Assembly (NCBI GenBank): GCA_965250025.1
Contig: OZ252283.1
Location: forward strand, 124,001 to 188,000
DNA: 64,000 nucleotides
From: CBDDLD01 sp965250025
GTDB taxonomy: Bacteria > Bacteroidota > Bacteroidia > Flavobacteriales > Flavobacteriaceae
Reading direction: 5' to 3'
The notes beneath the pieces are model-generated. The model saw only the letters and a list, made by a program, of their open reading frames with translations, was not told where the DNA came from and made no database searches. Position numbers and translations under genes: made by a program. Positions 27,029 through 35,600 of the stretch are shown one piece after another. The number at the start of each line of letters is the position of its first letter. Position 1 is the first letter of the stretch.

Positions 27029-27195
27029 ACGCAGTTCTGATTTGCGAATGAAAAGATAATAAATTCTGTAGCAATAATTTAGATCAACTAATGAATTAGC
27101 TTCGCGGAGCGAAGCGTTAATAGAAGGATTTATTGTCTTGGGAATTTGAGAATCAGATTGAAATTGAATTTATACTTTGTCAGTAAACGTTACTT
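27029..27195. repeat. Possible cassette-like intergenic element 6
   Basis: The gap before the T9SS gene starts TTTACAATGACCTGCTAAAC, like the start of element 3, and ends near GTAAACGTTACTTGTTAG. It contains GCGGAGCGAAGCG (27114-27126). Homology is weaker than among elements 1-4. Confidence 0.35.
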
Positions 27196-27201
27196 GTTAG
27201 T

Positions 27202-28260
27202 TCATTCTTTCAAAAACTTAATAGTATTTCCATTTTCAAATTTCAAGAAATATAATCCATTCATAAAACCTCTAATGTCAATTTGCTCATTATTAGAAAT
27301 AACTCCTTTTTTGATTTCAGTGCCTAGAATACTATAAAGTGTGTATTTCTCATTTTCTAACATCCCTGAAATCTGAATATAATCAGAAGACGGATTTGGG
27401 GAAATTTTTATTTTTTTACTCTCAAAATTAGAAACTCCTAGCGTGCTACTAACTATTACACTGCTTGTACCACTTGCAATATCACCATGTGAAAATACAG
27501 CACCATCATTACTAGACCAATTAGCTAGCGTATGAATCCTTTGAAGCCATTCATCTTTTGTTGCAGCTGTAAATGGACCTGTATATTGCCAATTATCAAT
27601 ATGCGCACCACTTAAGCCTGAAATTCCAAAAGCAGTAGCAGTTGTTTTATTAGACTGTGTTGAGTTTAATGCAATTAAACTCGGAGGTAAATGACTATCC
27701 GTAGAAGTTGAGTTTAATGCGTTTCCATCTGCTTGCCATCCATCCACATACCCAGTAGTAGACCTTGTATTAAAACCATAGATAAATGTTTTTGAACTAG
27801 TCACTACACCATCTGTAGTTTGAAAAATTAGAACTTGATCTCCCGACGTACTTAAGGTTAACTCTCTTGAACTTCCTGTTTCAACACTCCCATCAACTTC
27901 ATAAAACTCTAAACTTCCTAAAGACGAAGGTTCTAATGCATACAAGGCTCCTGTAGGGTTAAGAAGTTTTATAAGGGTTCCTGCTGTTAAACCAGTACCG
28001 TTAACAGTGTACTTTATTCCTCGTTCTGTAGCTGAACCAAAATCAGAAGAAGCTGAATTCCAACCTGCATCTGAAAAATAAATAATTGAATTTGCAGGAA
28101 TATCAACTAGAGGAAGAAATACCAGTTCATCACTTCCACCGTCTGAATTGTATTGAAGCACTACTATATCTCCAGCAGATAATGTTACCTGAGAAGGAGA
28201 ATAATTAGTTGAAAAAATTGAAAAAATGATTGATAAAAGTAGAGTGTTTTTCATAATCAA
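27202..28260 (-). CDS. Secreted protein with T9SS type A sorting domain
   Basis: 352 residues (an in-frame start two codons later gives MKNTLLLS). A signal peptide of about 23 residues is followed by a single ~220-residue domain starting TLSAGDIVVLQYNSDGGSDE and containing LVDIPANSIIYFSDAGWNS, of a type common in Bacteroidota surface proteins but without known activity. From about 275 the C-terminus is a type A sorting signal: KIKISPNPSSDYIQI, YTLYSILGTEIKKG, LYFLKFENGNTIKFLKE. The protein should be exported by T9SS. A possible operator for the neighbouring LuxR regulator lies 129-153 bp upstream of its start. Confidence 0.88.
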   Translation of the reverse strand: MIMKNTLLLSIIFSIFSTNYSPSQVTLSAGDIVVLQYNSDGGSDELVFLPLVDIPANSIIYFSDAGWNSASSDFGSATERGIKYTVNGTGLTAGTLIKLLNPTGALYALEPSSLGSLEFYEVDGSVETGSSRELTLSTSGDQVLIFQTTDGVVTSSKTFIYGFNTRSTTGYVDGWQADGNALNSTSTDSHLPPSLIALNSTQSNKTTATAFGISGLSGAHIDNWQYTGPFTAATKDEWLQRIHTLANWSSNDGAVFSHGDIASGTSSVIVSSTLGVSNFESKKIKISPNPSSDYIQISGMLENEKYTLYSILGTEIKKGVISNNEQIDIRGFMNGLYFLKFENGNTIKFLKE

Positions 28261-28388
28261 AGATGTTTAGTAATTCTTGTTTTTAATGTTTGCCAACGAG
28301 TTTGCATATGAAAAGTAAATTTTAATTTTCATTGTTAACATTTAGAAAAAGTTGATGCTACAATATTAGCACGGGTAGGTTTTTACTA

Positions 28389-28413
28389 CAATACCCACTG
28401 ATGAGGATATTTT
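28389..28413. promoter_or_regulatory. Candidate operator, copy 1
   Basis: A 25-bp sequence starting CAATACCCA and ending GGATATTTT agrees with 29248-29272 at 20 of 25 positions. It lies upstream of the T9SS gene (minus strand) and touches the luxR stop codon. A shared site in front of the regulator and its neighbour suggests a common regulator. Confidence 0.45.
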
Positions 28414-29152
28414 AGTCTAACAGGTTAAAGGCTTTGGCAATTAAGAACCAATCTATAGGTTTTTGAATATGAAGTTTTTTAACAATATTTTTTCTATGTG
28501 TGCTGATCGTTGAAACTTCAATAAAAAGTTTAGTCGCAATTTCTTTAGATGAGTAACCATTTACGATGAATCTAAATATTTCCATCTCTCTAATGGTCAA
28601 TGATTGCATTCTATTAAGGTTATTAGAGATAAATTTTTGTTCTTTTTCTATATTTTTTAGTTGAAAAATCACTTTAGGTAATAATTCATAATCTAATTCA
28701 ATATCAATTTTAACTCTATCCTCAATTTTATTAACAGAGTATTCTAGCTTACTTTTTTTAAGAATTTCTTTATCTAAATAGTTTTCGGCAGCGTTTCTAT
28801 CAGTGAAAAAATTAGGCTGTATAACAGACTGTATTTTCTCAAAGGAAGACATTACGGATAGATGCGATAGCATATCTGAGGAAACAGTAAAACCTAAATT
28901 GGTCATTCCTGTTTCGTATTGTCTTTTTACAATATCATTTTCAATCCATTCATATAGAGCAGTAGGTATCTGTAATTTAAAATTTTCTTGTAACCATAGC
29001 ACTGATTTGGGTCTTGCTTTTTCGTAAAAAGATAAAAATACTTTTAGTTCAGTTTGAAAGTCCTCAGCTGTTATCTCAGTATCTTTCCATTCTTGAATCA
29101 GCATATCATCTCTTTGAAAAATTTGGATATTTCTTGAGTTATATATTTCCAT
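28412..29152 (-). CDS. LuxR-type (NarL/FixJ HTH) transcriptional regulator
   Basis: 246 residues. The C-terminal ~65 residues are a GerE/LuxR HTH: SLTIREMEIFRFIVNGYSSK, EIATKLFIEVSTISTHRKNI and VKKLHIQKPIDW. The N-terminal 170 residues are not a receiver or a PAS domain I recognise. They start MEIYNSRNIQIFQRDDMLIQEW and resemble the undefined N-terminal module of many flavobacterial LuxR proteins (an STAS/SpoIIAA-like fold is possible). No phospho-acceptor is seen, so it probably senses a small molecule or protein. Candidate operators occur 96 bp upstream of its own start and upstream of the next gene. Confidence 0.85.
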   Translation of the reverse strand: MEIYNSRNIQIFQRDDMLIQEWKDTEITAEDFQTELKVFLSFYEKARPKSVLWLQENFKLQIPTALYEWIENDIVKRQYETGMTNLGFTVSSDMLSHLSVMSSFEKIQSVIQPNFFTDRNAAENYLDKEILKKSKLEYSVNKIEDRVKIDIELDYELLPKVIFQLKNIEKEQKFISNNLNRMQSLTIREMEIFRFIVNGYSSKEIATKLFIEVSTISTHRKNIVKKLHIQKPIDWFLIAKAFNLLD

Positions 29153-29247
29153 AGCTACTTTTAATATGTTGAAAATATATTCAGCTCAAATATAAATTCT
29201 TCAACGAACAATTGTTACTCTATAATACAAGAAATTAGTTTATTAGT

Positions 29248-29272
29248 CAATACCCATTATAGGGGATATTTT
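29248..29272. promoter_or_regulatory. Candidate operator, copy 2 (autoregulation?)
   Basis: A 25-bp copy of the 28389 site, here with a clearer dyad (CCCATTATAGGGG). It lies 96 bp upstream of the luxR start codon. Confidence 0.45.
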
Positions 29273-29375
29273 TTGTTCTCGTCAGTCTATTTTTTGCTAG
29301 CGTGATCGTTTATGGTTTGTTGCATTATCACTAAGATAACAAATTATGAAAGATCCATTTCTGAGAAGCAAAAGA

Positions 29376-29427
29376 AATTTCGATTAGGAATTTCCGAGCA
29401 ATGAGCTATACACGTTGTTGGTAATGG
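29376..29427. repeat. Cassette-like element end, copy of 23991-24043
   Basis: Aligns with the end of element 3 and finishes GCTATACACGTTGTTGGTAA. It lies immediately beyond the stop of a truncated gene on the minus strand, the same placement as for intact cassette genes. The full gap 29153-29662 (510 bp) holds this element, the remnant below, the operator copy, and otherwise no recognisable feature. Confidence 0.5.
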
Positions 29428-29439
29428 TTTCTATTCCGT

Positions 29440-29538
29440 TTACATCGTAATTTCATAGTCTTTAATAGTTTCATTATGGTCAATTTTGAATACTCTTCCT
29501 TTTCCAAGTTTTTGAGATAATTTAGTTGTCTGTTTCTG
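29440..29538 (-). pseudogene. 3' remnant of an unknown gene
   Basis: A start-less frame of 32 codons ends at a TAA (29440-29442) and reads like a real C-terminus: QKQTTKLSQKLGKGRVFKID then HNETIKDYEITM. An in-frame stop lies directly upstream at 29539-29541, and no ATG is present. It sits 13 bp from the end of a cassette-like element, as expected for a decayed cassette gene. Family unknown. Confidence 0.45.
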
Positions 29539-29662
29539 CTACGCACCGTCATTGCAGTTTTATAAGTAGTTGTTTTTTATTATTTATTGTGAATTCGCCC
29601 TGTTTTAAAATATTCACTATATTAATTTGGTCAACATAAATTAGAGTTATGACTTAATACTA

Positions 29663-31858
29663 TTATGAGTTATTAAATAGAATGAAAAATTGATTTTGAT
29701 TGTTCTTTGTAGAAGATATTTGGAAAGAGGCATTAATTCTCTTGCACAAATCTTTAACTAAATAGAGTCCCATACCTGAGCTTTTTAGAGTCTGTTGATT
29801 ATCTTTAGAGGTAACACTTATTGGATTAACACTCAATATTTCATTCTTAAGAGATTCTGGTATTTTTTGCCCCTGATCCACAATAACCAGTTTATGTTTA
29901 CTATAATCAATGGTAATTTCTGCCTCTTTCTTTGAGTATTTTATAGAATTCGTTAATAGATTAGTCATTATTGCTTTTAGAGCATAATAATTGCTTTTAA
30001 TCTCTATGTTGTTAATATTATTATGAATTCTTACATCCTTTTCTGTAATTAAGATTTCACATTCTCTTATGACTTGATCTACAAGGTCTTTTAAAGGAAC
30101 TCGTGTTAGTTCTACTCGAGTGTCTAGCACAGCTTTTGTCCAATTTAATATATCAAACATTTGCTTAGAAACCTTATGTATAGAGGAAGTCATTTCAGAC
30201 CTTAAAAATTGTTGCTCTTCTTCAGAAGCATCATTAATAGAATCGAACATTTCAACTAAATATTTGATGTTAATAAAAGGGAGTTTGGCTTGGTGCGTAA
30301 CATGAGCTAATAATTTTTCTCGTTCTTTAATTAATTTATCGACTTCACTTTTTTCTTTTCTTATCAGGCTGTAGGCGTCTTCAATAATCTTTTTCTTTTT
30401 CCGATTATTGTAATAGAAATAAACAATGACTAAGAGTATAGTAAGCACCAATATGGACAACCATAAATATTGTTGACTAACCACTTTTTCTTCTAACAAA
30501 TTAATTTTTATCTCATCAAGCTTACTCTTACTCTCTAGTAATTGACCATCGTACTTATTTTTTAGAACATCTCTACTTAATAAGTTTTCCTTTTCCTCTT
30601 CTTGAAATTTCGCGGAGACGATATCAGATACTTTTTGAAAATACTTTGTGCTCTCTTCAAAATTACCAATCCTTAGCTGGGCTTGAGCCATATTATTATA
30701 GATGTCTTGTAGTAAATTATTAGTTCCAGTAGGGCGTTTTTCAAGCCCAGGGATGATTTTATTCAATATGTAAATAGCCTTATCGTAGTTCTTTAGTCTC
30801 ATGCTAGCCTTTGCTTTTGTAATGGCATAAGTGACATAAATGTTGGAATTGACATTCCAATCTTTAATGTCGTTTAAAAGTAACTCTTCATGCTCGTAAT
30901 AAGCATCAAAATCACCTATTTTAGAATAAGCAGCTAGCAACATAATCCTAGAATACTTATAAAAAATAGGTTCCTCTATCTTGTAATATTTAGAGTCTGA
31001 TACGGATGTGAAGTATTCAATGGATTTATAAGGAAGATCTTGTTTCAAGTAGGCAAAACCAACTAGGTATTTAAATTGACCGCTGTAAACATCTTCTTCA
31101 GTCATTCGTAAGGCTTTATTAGCAAACAGACTTGTGATTACATCATATTTGCCAAAGCTTAGAAGTCCGCCACATATGCCGGTCTCTATTACAGTTATAT
31201 CGTTTTTACTGAAAACTCTGTTTTCTTTATAAGTGTTTAGCAGTTCTGAGAATGCATCATAGTTGTCACTTAAACTATAGATTTGAAATTTTCTTTTAAT
31301 AACGTCAACTAAAAAATAAGTATCACTTATTTGTTCAAGTGAGGATAAGGCCTCTTCATAATTTCCTAGACTGGTTTGAATGGCATATAGTTGTATAAAA
31401 AGACTATCAGTTTCATAATCACTCAGTTTTAGCTTTTTATTCAAATCAATAGCATCATTACAATAAATTATAGCCTTAGTATAATCAAAAACTTTTGAAT
31501 TATACAGCATCGTTAGCAAGACCTTAGCGCGATAAGCAATCAAATCATTTTCGAATGAAAAATCGACATTTTCTAGTTTTTCAATTGCGCTTTGGAAATT
31601 GTCTTTATGATAATCAATATACGCAAGGATATAGCTGTCTAAACCTTTAGATGTTATCCCGTTGTAATCATAAACTTCACAAGATTTAAGAGTTTTTATA
31701 ATGGAATCACTAACTCTATGTCTGCTTTTTAAAAGCGTGGTATTATTGATAATATAATCCACACTATCACAATTACCATCTTTTATTTGGGCTTTGAGAC
31801 TTGTGATTATTGAGAGTAATAGTATTAAATAGCTGAATTTAGGGGATTTCATAAGCAT
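29663..31858 (-). CDS. TPR-sensor histidine kinase
   Basis: 731 residues (start possibly at the in-frame ATG 31852). A signal peptide is followed by a periplasmic all-helical TPR region (about 60-440), a membrane helix (LWLSILVLTILLVIVYFYY, about 475), a coiled coil, then the kinase core. The H-box reads LLAHVTHQAKLPF with the likely phospho-acceptor H522, followed by Gln-Ala instead of the usual Glu-Leu. The ATPase domain has an N-box (NLLTNSIKYS), G1 (DQGQKI) and G2 (SSGMGLYLV). It is the last gene of a BLUF-LytTR-kinase operon, 11 bp after the response regulator, so the regulator is its probable partner. Confidence 0.9.
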   Translation of the reverse strand: MLMKSPKFSYLILLLSIITSLKAQIKDGNCDSVDYIINNTTLLKSRHRVSDSIIKTLKSCEVYDYNGITSKGLDSYILAYIDYHKDNFQSAIEKLENVDFSFENDLIAYRAKVLLTMLYNSKVFDYTKAIIYCNDAIDLNKKLKLSDYETDSLFIQLYAIQTSLGNYEEALSSLEQISDTYFLVDVIKRKFQIYSLSDNYDAFSELLNTYKENRVFSKNDITVIETGICGGLLSFGKYDVITSLFANKALRMTEEDVYSGQFKYLVGFAYLKQDLPYKSIEYFTSVSDSKYYKIEEPIFYKYSRIMLLAAYSKIGDFDAYYEHEELLLNDIKDWNVNSNIYVTYAITKAKASMRLKNYDKAIYILNKIIPGLEKRPTGTNNLLQDIYNNMAQAQLRIGNFEESTKYFQKVSDIVSAKFQEEEKENLLSRDVLKNKYDGQLLESKSKLDEIKINLLEEKVVSQQYLWLSILVLTILLVIVYFYYNNRKKKKIIEDAYSLIRKEKSEVDKLIKEREKLLAHVTHQAKLPFINIKYLVEMFDSINDASEEEQQFLRSEMTSSIHKVSKQMFDILNWTKAVLDTRVELTRVPLKDLVDQVIRECEILITEKDVRIHNNINNIEIKSNYYALKAIMTNLLTNSIKYSKKEAEITIDYSKHKLVIVDQGQKIPESLKNEILSVNPISVTSKDNQQTLKSSGMGLYLVKDLCKRINASFQISSTKNNQNQFFILFNNS

Positions 31859-31869
31859 ATTTTATTGAA

Positions 31870-32634
31870 TTAAATTGAAAATCTATCTAAAAAGACTTTT
31901 TTATTACTCCTAGACACGTTAACGACATCTCCGTTAGACATTACTACCTGAGGTAACTTCGTCCTAATTATTTTTTTGACATGATTCAGATTGATCAAAT
32001 ACGATTGATGAATTCTTATAAATTCAACTTCAGGAGCTAACAATTGCTGAAATTCTTTAAGGGTTTTAGAAACTAAAATTGGTTTTGAGTCTTTTAGGTA
32101 TACAAGAGAATAATTAATGTCAGCTTCTAAATAAATGATATTATCTAACTCTATTAATTCTGTGAAATTTTGAAAAGGTAAAGAGATTCTTTTCTTAATA
32201 TTAGGCACAGTCAAGTATTCTATAAGTGATTTGTAGTTCTGAACTTTTTTTTCTTTTTCGCGCTGAAATTGTTCAATGGCTCCGATTAGGTTTTCTTCTT
32301 CTAATGGTTTTAAGAGATAATCTACGGCATTGAATTTAATCGCTTTTAAAGCATATTCTTCAAAAGAGGTCATGAATATGACATGAAACTCCATTTCATG
32401 AATGACCTCAGGAAGTATATCAAATATATTGCAGTCTTCTAAAATTACATCAGCCAATATCAACTCAGGCTTAACATCTCTAATGCCATTGACAGCATCA
32501 CTGAATTTACTGGCGTGTCCACAAATAGTAACAAAGTCATATTTTGAAAGTACTTTTTTTATCCAAAAGTATATGATAGGTTCATCTTCGATAACGAAGC
32601 ATCTTATAGGGGGGTGGTTGATTCTGTTTTCCAA
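31870..32634 (-). CDS. LytTR-family response regulator
   Basis: 254 residues. A receiver domain (about 9-130) has the acidic pocket E16/D17, the phospho-acceptor in ILADVILED (D62), the switch Ser/Thr (MTS, 88-90) and K109 in DYLLKP. A LytTR DNA-binding domain follows (about 150-250: LDNIIYLEADINYSLVYL, EFIRIHQSYLINLNHVKKI, VVNVSRSNKKVFLDRF). It sits between the blue-light sensor gene (18 bp upstream) and the histidine kinase (11 bp downstream). LytTR proteins bind direct repeats about two helical turns apart, and such repeats are seen at 39.1 and 41.8 kb. Confidence 0.95.
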   Translation of the reverse strand: MENRINHPPIRCFVIEDEPIIYFWIKKVLSKYDFVTICGHASKFSDAVNGIRDVKPELILADVILEDCNIFDILPEVIHEMEFHVIFMTSFEEYALKAIKFNAVDYLLKPLEEENLIGAIEQFQREKEKKVQNYKSLIEYLTVPNIKKRISLPFQNFTELIELDNIIYLEADINYSLVYLKDSKPILVSKTLKEFQQLLAPEVEFIRIHQSYLINLNHVKKIIRTKLPQVVMSNGDVVNVSRSNKKVFLDRFSI

Positions 32635-32652
32635 GGTTTAGGGGAATTTATT

Positions 32653-33051
32653 TTAATTAAAATTATATTCTTCAATAAGTGTTTTCAAATATTTTAGTTG
32701 TAGATTTTTTGTTTTGGAGGAATGAATCTTTTTAGGGAGATCCTTGAAATTCTTAGGAAAGTCCTTTGGATATAGTAAATTCCAATCAAAAAAAAACCTG
32801 GTTTTTACTACAGAGTCATCTATGATTTTGATGTCATAATGTCTATCATCGTTTAAAATACTATCAAATAACGTATTCATTTTATGTTCAGCACCTTCAA
32901 TGAGTTGAATGAAAATTTCATCATAAAAAATTAAACATCCAGTAATATTGTTTTGCTTGTTTGCGAAACGAGCATTATACACCAGATCGTTGATGTTTTT
33001 TTTGGAAAGCTCTCTTTTAGCTTTACTAACATAGACTATTCTTTTTAACAT
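32653..33051 (-). CDS. BLUF-domain blue-light sensor
   Basis: About 132 residues from the ATG at 33051 (MLKRIVYVSKA). An in-frame upstream ATG at 33072 would add 7 residues. It binds FAD and switches on blue light. Counting from MLKRI, Y7, N31, Q49 and W90 reproduce the spacing of AppA Y21, N45, Q63 and W104 exactly, and TGCLIFYDEIFIQLIEG is the family core. There is no output domain, so it must act through a partner. It is the first gene of the operon with the LytTR regulator and the TPR kinase, and is divergent from a surface fibre gene. Confidence 0.95.
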   Translation of the reverse strand: MLKRIVYVSKAKRELSKKNINDLVYNARFANKQNNITGCLIFYDEIFIQLIEGAEHKMNTLFDSILNDDRHYDIKIIDDSVVKTRFFFDWNLLYPKDFPKNFKDLPKKIHSSKTKNLQLKYLKTLIEEYNFN

Positions 33052-33261
33052 AAAATTCTCTTGTTTTTTCACTAAAGTATGACAAAAGATTCAAATGATT
33101 TTTGCGGTCTATGCTTTTTGAACCCCAAAAAAAAGCTACAGCAAACAGAATTTTAATCAGAGATAACCAAATAATAGTTTTTAAGTTCCAAATAATAATT
33201 AATAGGATAATACCCGATATCAATTTATGAATTTTATGCTGTGACAATCACCTTAAAACAA

Positions 33262-35040
33262 ATGATTATGATAAAAAAAAGTTTTTTAATCTTAAGTTTT
33301 GCGATTGTGTGTTACGCACATTCTCAAGTAGGTATTCAAACCTCTTCTCCGAATGCTACTCTTGATATAGAGGTCTCTAATAGCACAAACCCTAACTCAA
33401 ATGAAGGTCTATTAATTCCACGGTTGGATAGTTTTCCATTGACTAATCCGAGTGCTGCACAAAATGGAATGATGGTTTTTTTAAATCAGAATTTATCGAA
33501 TATAAACATTTCCGGTGTGCCACAAGATTATATTAAAGGATTTTATTATTGGGATGATGTTCAAAATAACTGGATAGGTATTGGTAGTTCAGCGTCTTCT
33601 GGTGACAGTTGGAATATTTTAGGTAATTCAGGGACCAATAGCGGTACAAATTTTTTAGGCACTACCGATAATGAGGATCTGGATTTTAGAACCAATAATA
33701 ATTTAAGAATGCGGCTTACTCAGAAAGGTCAGTTGGAATTCTTTGAAGCAGGTAATTCAATTTTTTTGGGTTTTGAAGCAGGCAATAATGATAACCCAAC
33801 AACCAATGATCATAATGCTGTATTTCTAGGCTATCAGGCTGGCCGTTCAAACTCACTAGGGATAGAGAATATTGGTGTTGGCTTTCAAAGTCTTAGGCAA
33901 AATGTTGATGGTGACTTTAACACAGTAATTGGTACCGAAGCAGGAGAGGCAATAAGGCAGGATGGTAATACTGTAGTGGGGCATTCGGCACTTAGAAATT
34001 TACAATCTGGGGAATATAATGTGGTTTTAGGGTTCGAAACAATGTCTACTCCAAATAATGGAAGTAATAATGTAGTCATTGGATATCAGGCGGATATTAC
34101 AGGGAACAATGTAGAGAATGATGTAATCATTGGTCAATCCGCACTTGTGTCTAGTAACAGTAATAGAAATTCGATTCTCATAGGAGGTAATGCACTTCTG
34201 AGTGGGAATCAAAATGTTTCTACCATAGTCATAGGTGGAAATGCTGCGATCAATGGTAATGATAATATTCAGTCAATTTTAATAGGTAGTGATGCTCAAA
34301 TATCTGGTAGCAATAGCAGGAAATCTATAGTCATTGGTGCAGAGGCTAGTATCAATTCCAGTCTTCAATCTATAGTTATTGGCGAATCTGCCCGAGCTGA
34401 TAGTCCTGCCAGAGATGCTATCGTATTAGGCCCAGATGCCTCTACGGAACTACAAAACTCTATAGTTATAGGACATGGCGCCAATTCTAATGACAATGGA
34501 ATAAATGCGAGAAATAGTATTGCTATTGGAACGGATGCTGAATCAAGTTTTACGAACTCAATAGCTTTTGGTAGAAATGCGACCACAACTCAAGCTAATC
34601 AAATACGATATGGTAACATATCACAAATAGATCAAATAAATGCAACTGTTGTTAATGCTTCAGATGGCAGGTTTAAACGACACATTCGTCAGGATGTCAA
34701 GGGACTGGAGTTCATATTAAAACTAAAGCCTGTGACTTACACTTTCGATATTGAGTATTTTAACGAATTTTTCAAAACCAAAAGTGATTTAAAGAATAGT
34801 GAAATAAGACAATCTGGTTTAATAGCTCAGGAGGTTGAACAAGCAATGATTGAGAGTGGTTACAATTTTGATGGTCTTATAGTTCCTTCAGATAGCAATA
34901 CAGACAACTATAAAATCTCATATCAGAAGTTTGTTGTGCCTTTAATCAAATCGGTACAAGAGCAGCATAAACAGATCAATGACTTAAGAAAAGAGTTAGA
35001 GTTTCTAAAACAAGTTATTGCTGAAATGAAAAATAATTGA
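33262..35040 (+). CDS. YadA-repeat fibre protein with S74 chaperone domain
   Basis: About 592 residues. The ATG at 33262 or 33268 is preferred over 33241 because it directly precedes the signal peptide (IKKSFLILSFAIVCYAHSQ). The middle (about 180-460) is a run of 14-residue-like head repeats of the NSIVIGxxA type seen in YadA and other trimeric adhesins (SIVIGHGAN, SIAIGTDAE, SIAFGRNAT). The C-terminus is an endosialidase-type intramolecular chaperone (peptidase S74): SDGRFKRHIRQ, SGLIAQEVEQAM, and a final coiled coil. It should form a trimeric surface fibre, with the S74 domain aiding folding and usually cleaving itself. Divergent from the blue-light operon. Confidence 0.88.
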   Translation: MIMIKKSFLILSFAIVCYAHSQVGIQTSSPNATLDIEVSNSTNPNSNEGLLIPRLDSFPLTNPSAAQNGMMVFLNQNLSNINISGVPQDYIKGFYYWDDVQNNWIGIGSSASSGDSWNILGNSGTNSGTNFLGTTDNEDLDFRTNNNLRMRLTQKGQLEFFEAGNSIFLGFEAGNNDNPTTNDHNAVFLGYQAGRSNSLGIENIGVGFQSLRQNVDGDFNTVIGTEAGEAIRQDGNTVVGHSALRNLQSGEYNVVLGFETMSTPNNGSNNVVIGYQADITGNNVENDVIIGQSALVSSNSNRNSILIGGNALLSGNQNVSTIVIGGNAAINGNDNIQSILIGSDAQISGSNSRKSIVIGAEASINSSLQSIVIGESARADSPARDAIVLGPDASTELQNSIVIGHGANSNDNGINARNSIAIGTDAESSFTNSIAFGRNATTTQANQIRYGNISQIDQINATVVNASDGRFKRHIRQDVKGLEFILKLKPVTYTFDIEYFNEFFKTKSDLKNSEIRQSGLIAQEVEQAMIESGYNFDGLIVPSDSNTDNYKISYQKFVVPLIKSVQEQHKQINDLRKELEFLKQVIAEMKNN

Positions 35041-35162
35041 ATCTCATCAAATCAGGAAGAACTATTTTTCTTAAACCCTGTATGATTTATTTGTTCCTTA
35101 TCTCATTCTATAAAAATTAAGAAAAGCTCCAAAACAAAAAAGTGACATTAAACTAACGGATA

Positions 35163-35597
35163 ATGAATTGTGCTATTGGAAAAACAAAAAACACTCCTAT
35201 GAAAAATCCCTCCCATAGTTTTAACTCGGACTTATTTTTTGAATCTATAATAAAAGAGCTCAAGAAAGATGCTTCGATAAAGAACTTTTATAAAATCAGA
35301 GATGAGCTGTGTTTAGATAACGAATCGATTTCTTACATTTTAAAAAAACTGATTAAAGAAGAGTATAAGGATTACATTAAAAATACAATCATTCAGGGCA
35401 GTGATGGTAGTTATCATTTAAATAGTAATAAATCGTTTTTCTACAACTCAAAAGGCGTTCTACTTTTTTTTCAAAACAAATATTTTGAAGCTCAAAATGC
35501 TTTTACAATGGCTATTTCACTTTTTCCAAGATATTACCAGGCCATGGAAAATTTATACTACACGATTGAATTTCAAAAAAATGATATAATAAAGTAA
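35163..35597 (+). CDS. Hypothetical protein, possible HTH plus TPR
   Basis: 144 residues (an alternative start at 35199 gives MKNPSHSF). Cytoplasmic, highly charged. The N-terminal part (about 20-75) is helical and winged-helix-like in rhythm (LKKDASIKNFYKIRDELCLD, ISYILKKLIKEEY). The C-terminal part (about 100-140) has a TPR-like sequence (LFFQNKYFEAQNAFTMAISL, FPRYYQAMENLYY). No family recognised. Its stop is only 3 bp before the start of the T9SS protein gene, so the two are co-transcribed. Confidence 0.65.
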   Translation: MNCAIGKTKNTPMKNPSHSFNSDLFFESIIKELKKDASIKNFYKIRDELCLDNESISYILKKLIKEEYKDYIKNTIIQGSDGSYHLNSNKSFFYNSKGVLLFFQNKYFEAQNAFTMAISLFPRYYQAMENLYYTIEFQKNDIIK

Positions 35598-35600
35598 ACG

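Noticed and set aside
21971..29427. Classical integron with attC sites
   Set aside because: The element ends do not match RYYYAAC/GTTRRRY well, and no IntI-like integrase is present in the window, so I report only a cassette-like array.
33026..33247. Minus-strand frame of 73 codons with two hydrophobic stretches, overlapping the BLUF start
   Set aside because: It overlaps the BLUF N-terminus and the divergent control region and lacks a family match. A small membrane protein cannot be excluded, but support is too weak.
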